In this document: positions 7,193 through 15,540 of the stretch, in pieces
How the letters are laid out: every line of letters starts with the position of its first letter
Position numbering within the stretch: position 1 is the first letter of the stretch
Source: Scleroderma bovista
Lineage: Eukaryota > Basidiomycota > Agaricomycetes > Boletales > Sclerodermataceae
Length of the DNA stretch: 19,248 bases
NCBI GenBank assembly: GCA_037178675.1
Contig: JAYMGJ010000748.1
Location: forward strand, 1 to 19,248
Direction of reading: 5' to 3'
The notes under the pieces: generated by a model
Seen by the model: only the letters and a program-made list of their open reading frames with translations
The model's database searches: none
Told to the model about the DNA's origin: nothing
Program-made: the position numbers and the translations under genes

Positions 7193-7690
7193 CATTCAGG
7201 TGGTGTGGCTGAGGCAGAGAATGTGTGCTGGATTGTTGGAGCTACAGGGACTGGGCACATCCTCACTGGGGGTGTATACATCTGTGCAATGGTAGGGGCA
7301 AGGAATACCATTTGTGTATAACAGCCTGCATAGGCAGAGTCTTCAACACTGAGAGAGTGCATGCAATGTCCGAGCTCCTCAAGTTCATCTGCTTGGGCAG
7401 ATTTTGAGGGAGAGTTCATGGAGTCAATATGGACTGTCTTTGTGCAGACATCTTGTACTGCACTAGGGATGTGATGGTCCTCTTCATCGTCCGATTCCAG
7501 TGCAAGACAGAGGAGTGATGATGGCAGATGAACTGATGTCTTTGCTGTGTGGGGTGCTGATGGACAAAGGGATTTGAAATGAGTGGAGACTGGGTTATAA
7601 ATGTCAACATCAAATGCCTCATCCAAAAAAACGAACTGCCCAGCTTCAAGGACGTCGTCATAATTAATGGGATTGGAATGACTGCTCCCA
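7193..7690 (-). pseudogene. gag of element 2, middle segment, inverted
   Basis: On the minus strand, inside a 247-codon open frame (7842-7099), residues of the gag middle appear in the right order: NPINYDDVLEAGQFVFLDEA at about 7674-7612, an acidic ESDDEEDHH stretch, a spacer, then ADELEELGHCMHSLSVEDSA and YAGCYTQMVFLAP ending near 7294, and a Pro-rich end near 7197. Gag homology on the plus strand runs up to LQNPW on the left side and restarts with the zinc knuckle on the right side. The minus segment is what should lie between them. Outside about 7197-7690 the same minus frame is only antisense of plus-strand gag. Short CCCATG matches occur at both borders (about 7187 and 7688). Confidence 0.82.
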
Positions 7691-8541
7691 TGTACCCACC
7701 TTTGAATGCTAGGTGCTTCATGTGTGGAGGCCCACATCGACTCTCTGACTGTACAGTTGTAACCAGGTATATCCAGGCAGGTCATATCATTCATCAAGAC
7801 TGGTTCCTTGCCTTCCCTGACTATAGTCGCATTCCATGACACCCAACTACTGGCCTACTATAGACAGCTATCGATGAATGTTATGGTGGTCCCTTATTGC
7901 CACCTGCTGGTGTCGTCCCTAGGGTATCTGAATCTGCAAGGTCACCTGACACTCGCCAGGACCCACCACCTTCTACTGCTTCTTGTGTTGCAGACACTGA
8001 GTCCTATCTCTTTCAGTGCGCACCTGTTGCAGAGGCCAGTGCAGTGATAGTTGATGCAGATGATGATTACGACATACTAGCTATCACTCAGAATCAAGGG
8101 AAAATTGCGAGGGAGAGGAAGGAGGAGAGTAGTGGGAAATCAGTTGACGAATGAGGAAAGAAGATAGGCACATCAAAGGAAAGGGTTGACAACAAAGAAA
8201 TCAAGACCCCTGATCTCCAGTCACAAAACAAGGGGAAGGCTGTGGACAACAATGCTGCCACACACAGCTTTGACCTGAAGAAGAACCCGGTGTATACTTA
8301 TGACTTGAAGGCTGCAAACCCTGATGCGGCAAAGCAAACTCTTGACCAAGTCCTCAATGCCATTGTGCCAAGCATTACTGTGAGTGACCTGCTTGCCATC
8401 AGCCCCAATCTCCACAGAGAAGTTGTCAAGTTCTCCTGCACTCATCACATTCCCACTTTGAATTCCATACTGCCCACACTGTCGACATCTGTGCTATTGC
8501 CCCTGTCCATGTCAAATACTCAACACCCCTCCATGAAATGA
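7691..8541 (+). pseudogene. gag C-terminus of element 2, with zinc knuckle
   Basis: After MYPPLNAR comes a Cys-His motif, CFMCGGPHRLSDC (about 7708-7746). It has Cx2Cx3Hx4C spacing, one residue short of the retroviral CCHC knuckle, so it is either a family variant or a decayed knuckle. Next are YIQAGHIIHQDWFLAFPDYSRIP and a TGA. A linker then has several frame changes: an acidic stretch DADDDYDILAI near 8055, a basic SKERVDNKEIK stretch, and NPVYTYDLKAANPDAAKQTL leading to the protease. TGA stops near 7839 and 8151 fit decayed Arg codons. Gag knuckles bind the genomic RNA for packaging. Confidence 0.8.
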
Positions 8542-9300
8542 AAGTCACCCTTAACAGTGTTCACAAAGAGCTTGCTCTCTTAGATGAGGGCTCAGAAATT
8601 GTTGTCATCTGAGAGGATATATGGTGCAAATCTCAGGCAGCTATCAACCCTCACATCTGCATGCACATGCAGACAGCCAATGGCAGTACTCAAGACATGC
8701 CAGGTTGTGTGGAGATGCTAGAAGTTTTAGTGGATGGCATTAAGACTTGGGTACATGCATACGTCATCCCCAAAGCACCATATTGCCTCCTTCTTGGCTG
8801 CCCATGGCAACGTCTTGTCCATCTCTCAAAGGATGAAACAGATGATGATGTTTTCATTACCATCCATGACCCATGCAGTCCATCCTCACTCCACCACATC
8901 GCAACCACACCTCACCCATTCCAAGGACCTGCAGATTCAATGGCCTTCTATGCATCCGTCCATGCAAGCATTTCAACTGCTTTAATGATGAGCATTAGCC
9001 CCACCTTTTCTCAGCTCACTGCCACATTGCTTGCAGAAGAAGTCCTTTGCATGCAATATGACCTTGACCCAATCCATCATGTCTTTGCCTATAAAAAGGT
9101 TGCCAACAAGGTCAAACCAGTTGCTACAACTATGCCACAGCATGCCTGAATCATCTGCTGCATTCCTGAAGACCCACTCCTCATGCTGCAACCTCTGTCA
9201 TTCCACCCACCTGACTTCACACCTGGCCAACGTCTCACTCTAGAGTGAGTCACAGAATTAGGTATTCTTACCAACAGTTTTCTCTGGCCCAAAGAGTAGA
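8475..9300 (+). pseudogene. Aspartic protease and protease-RT linker of element 2
   Basis: Reading in frame 3, VKYSTPLHEMKVTLNSV leads to the active-site loop ALLDEGSEIVVI with Asp at 8583-8585. The usual D-S/T-G is D-E-G here. TGA at 8610 falls where an Arg is expected (VVI-stop-EDIW). Then come MLEVLVDGIKTWVHAYVI and CLLLGCPW, the beta-rich second half of retropepsins. After about 8830 a poorly conserved linker runs to the RT. TGA at about 9147 and 9246 are again compatible with former CGA, and TAG occurs at 9297. The protease releases Gag, RT and integrase from the polyprotein. Confidence 0.78.
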
Positions 9301-9332
9301 AACTTGCAGCTCAAATCCTGCTCAACAATGAG

Positions 9333-10700
9333 ATGGGTCTCGCATGGGATGAATCTGAAAAGGGATGGTTTCATGAGGACTACTTTCCCCCAGTCATAAT
9401 CCCAACTATTGAGCACACACCCTGGGTTCACTGCCAGCCTCCCGTCCCACCCAGTATTTGCAAGAAAGTTATTGAACAGATCAAGGCAAAGATAAACTCA
9501 GGTGTTTATGAACCCTCAAACAGCTCATACCAGTCATGCTGGTTTTGTGTCACAAAGAAGAATGGCTCTATTCGCATAGTCCATGACTTACAGCCCCTGA
9601 ATGCCATCACGATCAAGGATGCGGCCACCCTACCCTATGTTGAGCACTTTGCTGAGCAGTCAGCCGGATGGTCAATATACACAATGATGGACCTCTTTGT
9701 CAGATATGACCATCGCCCTCTCGCTGAAGCATCCCATGACCTCACCACATTCCAAACACCTCTTGGCACTTTTCGCCTTACTGTATTACCCCAAGGATGG
9801 ATGGATTCGCCTGCCATCTTCCAGAATGATGTTGCATTCATCTTACAGGCTGAAGTTGACATTGCCCCAAACTTCCAAGATGACATAAATGTTCTTGGCC
9901 CTCGCATGTGCTATGAAGTACCAGATGGCTCATTTGAAACCATTCCCCAAAATCCTGGCATCCAATGTTTCATATGGGAACACTGTCTTGATGTCAACCA
10001 AATTCTTCACCACCTCACACATGCAGGGGCCACTGTTTCCACAAAGAAGCTTTTTCTTTGTCATTCAGAGGTCATTGTCATTGGACAGATGTGTAACTAC
10101 AATGGACACATCCCAGACAACTCCAAAGTCTCCAAAATTCACAACTGGCCATCTTGCAAAATGAAGATGGAAGTACACGGCTTCCTCAGCATTGCAGGCA
10201 CAGTACAGATCTGGATCAAAGACTTCACCACTCTCGCTCGCCCCTTAGTCCACCTCATGAAAGTCAATGTGCTGTTCTCTTGGGGACCTGACAAGCAGTC
10301 CGCAATGGACCAGTTGAAACTCACCATCATTAATTCCCCAGCCATCTGCCCTATCGATTACCAATCCAATAATGAGGTCATCTTGGCAGTTGACTCGTCT
10401 CAGATTGTGGTCAGTTATATTCTTTCACAGATTGATGATGACAGGCACTGCCGCCCTTCTCACTTTGGCTCCATCACATGGAATGAGCATAAATCACACT
10501 ACTCTCAAGCCAAGATTGAACTGTATGGGCTTTTCTGCACACTACAAGCTGTCAAGGTCTGGATTATCAGTGTCAAGAACTTTACAGTCAAAGTGGATGC
10601 CCAATATATCAAAGGTATGCTGAATAATCCAGACATTCAACCCAACACTTCAATGAATCAATGGCTTGCCAGCATCCAAACCTTTGATTTCAAACTATGA
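9333..10700 (+). CDS. Reverse transcriptase-RNase H of element 2 (455 open codons)
   Basis: The longest open stretch in the window. Fingers: GVYEPSNSSYQSCWFCVTKK, RIVHDLQPLNAITI. First catalytic Asp: MMDLFVRYDHR (about residues 114-124). Then TFQTPLGTFRLTVLPQGW, and the DD pair in NFQDDINVLGP (about residues 182-192); Gln replaces the Tyr/Ile usually found before DD. The thumb is followed by RNase H: VILAVDSSQIVVSYIL (Asp), KIELYGLFCTLQAVKVW (Glu), FTVKVDAQYIKGML (Asp). The fold therefore seems complete, although many expected Arg positions carry His, Cys or Gln. The codon at 9333 is probably not a real start: this is a slice of Pol, preceded by TAG at 9297 and ended by TGA at 10698. Synthesis of cDNA by this copy alone is unlikely. 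Confidence 0.88.
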   Translation: MGLAWDESEKGWFHEDYFPPVIIPTIEHTPWVHCQPPVPPSICKKVIEQIKAKINSGVYEPSNSSYQSCWFCVTKKNGSIRIVHDLQPLNAITIKDAATLPYVEHFAEQSAGWSIYTMMDLFVRYDHRPLAEASHDLTTFQTPLGTFRLTVLPQGWMDSPAIFQNDVAFILQAEVDIAPNFQDDINVLGPRMCYEVPDGSFETIPQNPGIQCFIWEHCLDVNQILHHLTHAGATVSTKKLFLCHSEVIVIGQMCNYNGHIPDNSKVSKIHNWPSCKMKMEVHGFLSIAGTVQIWIKDFTTLARPLVHLMKVNVLFSWGPDKQSAMDQLKLTIINSPAICPIDYQSNNEVILAVDSSQIVVSYILSQIDDDRHCRPSHFGSITWNEHKSHYSQAKIELYGLFCTLQAVKVWIISVKNFTVKVDAQYIKGMLNNPDIQPNTSMNQWLASIQTFDFKL

Positions 10701-12258
10701 CATGTATCAGCAACAAAACACCAAGGACCTGTTGGACTATCTCAACAAAGAAGAACAGTAGACAAAGAAGAAGAAGAAACTACAGCAGACATTGAAGAAT
10801 GGATAGATGAAGTACTAGGATGTGGAATTTGGGTAGCTGGAGGAATAGATGAAGAGAAATTGGTAGTAAAAGTTGAAAAGGAGGTTTTGGTTTTATCAGT
10901 AGGGAAGGAGGTAAAAGATGAGACGATGAAGAAACAAGACGATGAACTTCACACTATCAAAGCATACCTTACCACACTCTCCATTCCATCCGACTTCGCA
11001 CCCCAACAGTGCATGTGACTTATGAACAATGCCTGACAATTCTTTGTCTGTAGGAATCTTCTCTGGCAGAAAGACAGAAAATGTTGCCATCAGATTGTCT
11101 TACTGGCCAACAATGACTGCCTTCAAGTACTTTGTGAAACTCACAACCAGCTTGGCCACAGAGGCATATACCCCACATGTTGCACCATTGCAGATTGATT
11201 CTGGTGGCCCATGCTGGATCTCAACATCACCTGATACATAAAAACTTGCCATCAGTGCCAAATTCAATCAGTTGAAAAAGTTGTTTTGCCCCCAGTCATT
11301 GCAACTCCCATGCCTTTATTCCACAAAGCATATATTGACTCTATGCACATGCCAAAAGCACACGGCTACTCATTTATTGTTCAGGCACGTTGTTCCCTCT
11401 CAGCTTGGCCCGAATGGAGAATGTTGAGGACAGAGACCACGAGAATGCTTGGTGCATTCATCTTTGAAGAGATATTGTGCAGATGGGGAGGACATGAGGA
11501 GATCATCTCCAACAATGGCACACCATTTGTTGCTGCTCTCAACTGGCTTGCAGAAAAATACCATATCCACTACATCCACATCTCTGCATACAACTCACAG
11601 TTGAACAGCATCGTCAAGCACTCTCACAGGACCATTTGTGACTCTCTCATAAAGGCTTGCAATGGCAACATCACTCAGTGGCCAGTTCTCATGCCCCACA
11701 TCTTCTGGGCTGACTGTGTTACCACTCAAAAGTCCACAGGACATTCCCCATACTTCATTGCACATGGTGTTGAGCTGCTTCTCCCCTTTGACATTACTGA
11801 AGCAACTTTCTTGCTGCCTGAAATCAATTCTTCTGTTGACACCACATCTCTTATAGCCATCCATGCCTGCCAGCTTTCCAAATGAGAAGATGATCTTGCC
11901 AAAATCCACACTTGCATCTTGTGCAGCTGCTTCACATCCATCACAGACTTTGAGCATTGCTTCACCAACTCCATTCATGACTACAACTTTGACCCCAGCT
12001 CACTTGTCCTCATACTAAATAAGAAGATTGAACCACTCTCAAAATGTGATGTGCAAGCCCCACTATTTCGGCCCTATGGTTGTTGTCAGACATGCCCAAA
12101 ATGGATCATATCATCTTTCTGAAGTCAATGGTTCAGTCTTGAAGCTCAAATTCACCACATTTCGTCTTGTGCCATACCATGCTTGCTCACTCAAAGTCAT
12201 TGAAGTCACACAATTCGTCAATCCCTTGGATCTCGCAGGTCTTGCAGGTGAAGTTTGA
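10701..12258 (+). pseudogene. Integrase of element 2, catalytically dead
   Basis: After an acidic linker (EEEETTADIEEWIDEVLGCG), the zinc finger is recognisable: HNQLGHRG near 11130 and CHQCQIQSVEKVVLPP near 11250, with TGA stops between. The core is open at 11286-11885. The first Asp is kept in KAYIDSMHMPKAHGYSFIVQ. The second is Asn in EEIISNNGTPFVAAL (11508-11516). The third, Glu, is Lys in NSIVKHSHRTI (about 11607-11620). A TGA at 11883 (LSK-stop-EDDL) fits CGA to TGA. The C-terminus, in another frame, has the GPY/F-type module YFGPMVVVRHAQNGSYHLSE, VLKLKFTTFRLVPYHA (12060-12185). Only one of the three metal-binding residues remains, so strand transfer is not possible with this protein. 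Confidence 0.88.
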
Positions 12259-12293
12259 AGTTTGTTGTGCAACTGAGGACAGTTGCAATTTGA

Positions 12294-12305
12294 GTAAGGG
12301 GGAGG
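12294..12305 (+). other. Polypurine tract of element 2
   Basis: GTAAGGGGGAGG ends exactly at the first base before the 3' LTR, the expected place for plus-strand priming. Confidence 0.85.
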
Positions 12306-12880
12306 TGTAAGGAAGTCTCGCACTCTGTCTACAAAAACTTGCCATTTCACATCTTCATGCATATCACATCCATCTCAAACGTCTCACATGCATTGAAACT
12401 CATGTCTTGCCACCAATGTCATCACTGATGTCATATGTAGTATGTTTTTCTTTCTCTTTTCCTCGTGTTTCTCCTTTTTCTTTCATTGTACCATTTCACA
12501 TTATCACATTAAAACCTCATGCCTAATATCCTTGACATTCTGTCTCTTTCCTCACCATCTCTGACCACCACAGTCAAACTATACCTTACTTAGATGAGCC
12601 TCAAGGCATTTTTGTACCTTTCCTTTTATCTTGTTCCTCATCTTTCAGCTTGTTCTCTGTTCTTTGTGCACATCTAGTATATAATATCTCTTGTACAGTC
12701 TAGGAGAAGCAGAATAGAATTTTCCCTCAGATTTGTTCTCAAATTTCTTTGTCCAATCATGCTCGACTCGACTCAAGATTTTCACCACTTTGCTTACTTC
12801 ATTGGCTTCTGACTTGGTATGTTTCCCCTGAATAGAACTCACTGATGGTTGTTCTATGACAGAATGACATCGACATTACA
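12306..12880 (+). repeat. 3' LTR of element 2
   Basis: 575 bp, collinear with 4988-5562, with TATATAA at 12678-12684. The differences from the 5' LTR are concentrated at CpG-derived dinucleotides. The bases after the LTR (GCAGTC...) do not repeat the left flank. Confidence 0.95.
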
Positions 12881-13480
12881 GCAGTCAATGGCTGCAATGA
12901 CCTCCCTGAGTCAGTGGTCCAAGACCAGCATGACTGGGTCTGGCCAAGTCAATGGCCCAGCCACTGATATGCTGTCATGCACCAAACATGTTTGGTACTG
13001 TGGACATGGAGAAAGTTAGCCAATGAAATTAATGCGAAGAATGCACCCAAGATCTGTTGAAAGATTGTCCTGACTTGAGGGATGCAGACAGCCCTTGCTA
13101 TCCATATCATGCAAAGTCAAGACTATCCTTATGTGAAGAATGAATACAATCCTCATTGTAGCCATCTATTGCACAAGAATGACTATCCTGATGCAAGAGA
13201 TGAATGCCAACTCTGACAGTCATCTATTGCACGAGAACCGCCAAGAAGCAAAAGAATCCAAAGAATGATGACTATTTTGGTATGAGAAAGAAATGCAACC
13301 TTCTGCAGCCCAACTCCCATACCAGAACAACCAAAGAAGCAGAAGAAACAATTGAGAAATGAAGGAGAAAGAGAACAATCATTTTTAGCACCCAAATGTC
13401 AAATTTAGGTGCCCAGTGCCAGCATTCCAATATTTTGAATAGCTCTGCCATTTTTTGAAGCTATCAGGCACATGACTATA
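12881..13480. other. Gene-free spacer with short hairpin and degenerate tandem repeats
   Basis: No coding signal was recognised. The spacer contains the tandem repeats at 13061-13318 and a 10-bp stem with one mismatch at 13388-13412 (GCACCCAAAT, loop GTCAA, ATTTAGGTGC). It is CpG-poor like the adjacent transposon, so it is probably old repeat DNA. Confidence 0.5.
13061..13318 (+). repeat. Degenerate tandem repeat, about 57-61 bp unit
   Basis: Three adjacent units start at 13061, 13114 and 13175 and share the pattern AAGA-TGACTATCCTGATG, then GATGAATGC, then CCATCTATTGCAC at the unit end. A fourth, weaker unit starts at 13261 after a 28-bp gap. Units 2 and 3 are the most alike. Confidence 0.6.
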
Positions 13481-13485
13481 CCATC

Positions 13486-13932
13486 ATGGAGCCTAGACCA
13501 TGGTATATCTGCCTGTCAAGTTCTGACATAAATCTGTTTATTTCCCATGGAGATATTCCACCTGCAATCCAGACACCCACTTCATCACTCACTATGGAGG
13601 CCACATTTTCTCTGGAACATTTCTCTGCTATTGCAGCAGACCTCAACTATGTCATGCTCTTGGGACAGCCTCTCCCTGAGCTCCTGCATACTGTCTGGTA
13701 CATATCTTCCCAGCCTGCTCCCTCAGTCCCTCTTGTTCTTGATCAGCGCATTCTCCTCGTCAGTCCTGTGTCACGCATGTACTTTGGTCGTCTCAAGTCT
13801 ATCATTAGACTTGAAAATTCATACCTGGTCATCTCTGTGTCTCCTGAGTCCTCTGCATATGGTCCTTTCATCCCAGAGTCCTGTCACATCCATCTTCCTC
13901 TGTCATTCATCTCACTTCCCTGGACACATTGA
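13486..13932 (+). CDS. Unrecognised 148-codon reading frame
   Basis: An ATG-started frame with protein-like composition and NNC/NNT codon ends. It has a hydrophobic middle (DLNYVMLLGQPLPELLHTVW) and a segment of alternating hydrophobic residues (PLVLDQRILLVSPVSRMYFG, SYLVISVSPESSAYG). There is no signal peptide, no clear membrane helix and no catalytic motif that could be named. It could be a small hypothetical gene, an exon, or a piece of an unrecognised transposon upstream of the LTR-like promoter at 14737. The overlapping frame at 13547-13996 is judged a shadow. Confidence 0.3.
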   Translation: MEPRPWYICLSSSDINLFISHGDIPPAIQTPTSSLTMEATFSLEHFSAIAADLNYVMLLGQPLPELLHTVWYISSQPAPSVPLVLDQRILLVSPVSRMYFGRLKSIIRLENSYLVISVSPESSAYGPFIPESCHIHLPLSFISLPWTH

Positions 13933-14373
13933 ATCTGCTATTCACGTTTCACTTCCCTGCTATCCCACAACAAACACAAATGAAACAGTGCTCTAGAACC
14001 CTTCTTAGGAGCCCTAATAGAGTTCAGAACCTTCCCCTTACTGCTCAAGGGAAGACTGCTCTTCAGGAACACCAATTTTCATGTTTTTGCTCTACCAAAG
14101 CTCAACCCAAGGGATTTGTGACACTCTGTGACCAGCTGTGACTCTACTTGTCATTCCAGGCCCCCTGACACTGCTCTTCTGGTCAGATAAATTCTCTTAT
14201 TATCCCCCAGCCACTCCCATCAGTGGCACTGCTTCAGAAGCTCATCTCCAGATCTAAAGTTCAATCAATCACAGGTTGTGCTTCCCTTCTGTCTGAGTCA
14301 CACAGAGTCACTCTGGCTCACTCTGCTGTGCATTATTCATCCCCTCTTGGCATTACTAATCCCCATTACTCCC

Positions 14374-14696
14374 CTTACCAATCACTTACCAATCATCCTT
14401 CAAATCATGCTTATTATGCTGCTTATCAATTCTTGACTCATGCCCCTATGATTCATATGCATTATGTCATCGCATATGATCATTTAGCTTCAATCTACTC
14501 ATCCCAAGCTTTCCCCCCCTCTCTTTTGGGCCCCATGCAATGATTTTTCCATATTCTTGGTTGTGCACCCCTTTTTACCTATGTTTTTGCTCTTTCCCTT
14601 GGCTCAGCAGCTTGTTCAGGCTCTCCCCATCAATTACTCAGCCTGATGACACTGCTTATTAATCCCTTACCAATTTCTTACCAATCTCTTACCAAG
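14374..14696 (+). repeat. CTTACCAAT motif repeats at 11-bp spacing
   Basis: CTTACCAAT occurs at 14374 and 14385, again at 14666 and 14677, and as CTTACCAAG at 14688. The step is 11 bp within each cluster, about one helical turn, upstream of the TATA box at 14737. They are candidate binding sites in a U3-like region. Confidence 0.6.
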
Positions 14697-14736
14697 CACT
14701 TTGTCATTTGTGCTTATAGGGCCACAGCCCCTCCTG

Positions 14737-14787
14737 TATATAAACTAGCAAAGGCTGCAAGGAAGTGTCTGCTTCCCCCTCAATAAA
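14737..14787 (+). promoter_or_regulatory. LTR-like TATA box and polyadenylation signal
   Basis: TATATAAA at 14737-14744 and AATAAA at 14782-14787. A promoter and a polyadenylation signal this close together are typical of the R region of a retroelement LTR and unusual for an ordinary gene. Confidence 0.45.
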
Positions 14788-14885
14788 GTGACCACAGTCA
14801 CTCTCCCTCTCTATCTATAAGCTCCATCTTTGTCTTGGACTTGTAGGTCACTCAGTGCTGGCCTAAAGCTCCTATATTGCTGTTT

Positions 14886-14908
14886 ATCAGATATATCTTG
14901 TATCTGAT
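14886..14908. repeat. Short perfect hairpin
   Basis: ATCAGATA, loop TATCTTG, TATCTGAT: an 8-bp stem about 140 bp after the TATA box, in the part that would be R/U5 if this is an LTR. Confidence 0.6.
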
Positions 14909-15198
14909 CATTTCTCTAGGCTGAAGCGCAGTCTAGCTCATCTGTCCACTCTATCCCATCACTATCCATCGCATGTTTGAAGCAGGAACCCTCCCCCTTG
15001 CTTCCCCTCTGCTCTGTCACTGCTGTATCACCCCTATCATCAATCTATCATCATTCTTCAATCCCAGGACTCTCCCTAACCACTGGTATGCTGAAGAAGA
15101 GTCATTACCATCCCAAGTCACATTCCATCCCCATCAGAAGCCCTTCCCTTCCCTCCTGCATCCTGCCTGAAGGCATGCAGCACATCCCCCTCTGGAGA

Positions 15199-15540
15199 TT
15201 AAATACCAGATATGCAAAGGAAGACCACCACTCGCATATTGCTGTCAATTGGTGTTGGTTGTTGGTTGTTCTGACCTCTTCCCTCACTTAGGCGCACAAC
15301 GCCCTCCAACACCACCTTGATCTCCTTGGTACTAGCAGCATCTGTGATCATCTTCCTCAACTGCTTTTGCCTCTCCCCTCCCCTTGGCAACATGTTCACC
15401 TCTGCCTTCTTGCCCTGTTTCCTCTTCTCCCCACTTGCCAACCTTTCCATCACCACTGTCAACACACCAAAGGTGCACTTGACTTTCAAATGTTGACACC
15501 GACTGCATGTTGGTGTGTGGCGTGCCATGTTGTTCTTCAC
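15199..15540 (-). pseudogene. Minus-strand frame with a CxxC...C motif, family unknown
   Basis: A 113-codon minus-strand frame whose N-terminus reads ARHTPTCSRCQHLKVKCTF. Cx2Cx6C followed by basic residues resembles half of a Zn(II)2Cys6-type cluster and occurs in expanded basidiomycete protein families. Next come basic segments (GEKRKQGKK, GGERQKQLRKM), then degenerate sequence. A second Cys triplet, needed for a binuclear zinc cluster, is not in this frame; an upstream exon would have to supply it, but upstream is the HET-type gene on the other strand. It may therefore be a fragment. Its plus-strand counterpart frames are not convincing either. Confidence 0.3.

Larger units (their letters stand above)
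4988..12880 (+). mobile_element. Element 2: full-length Ty3/Gypsy LTR retrotransposon, 7893 bp
   Basis: Two 575-bp LTRs bound the element (4988-5562 and 12306-12880), both TGTAAGGAAG...GACATTACA. A polypurine tract precedes the 3' LTR. Inside are gag with a zinc knuckle, protease, RT-RNase H and integrase in the Ty3/Gypsy order (RT before integrase). It belongs to a different family from element 1: the RT, protease and integrase motifs differ and no chromodomain is seen. No target duplication is visible: the flanks are TGTGG on the left and GCAGT on the right. The copy is defective, with many TGA stops, a gag inversion and loss of integrase catalytic residues. Confidence 0.94.
13933..15198. 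other. Stretch without a recognised gene; LTR-like regulatory features
   Basis: Small frames (13929-14141, 14223-14543, 14977-15291) have no recognisable domains. The stretch holds CTTACCAAT repeats, a TATA box, an AATAAA signal 45 bp downstream of it, and an 8-bp perfect hairpin. That order is what an LTR (U3, R, U5) would show. Borders with a target duplication could not be fixed. Confidence 0.4.
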
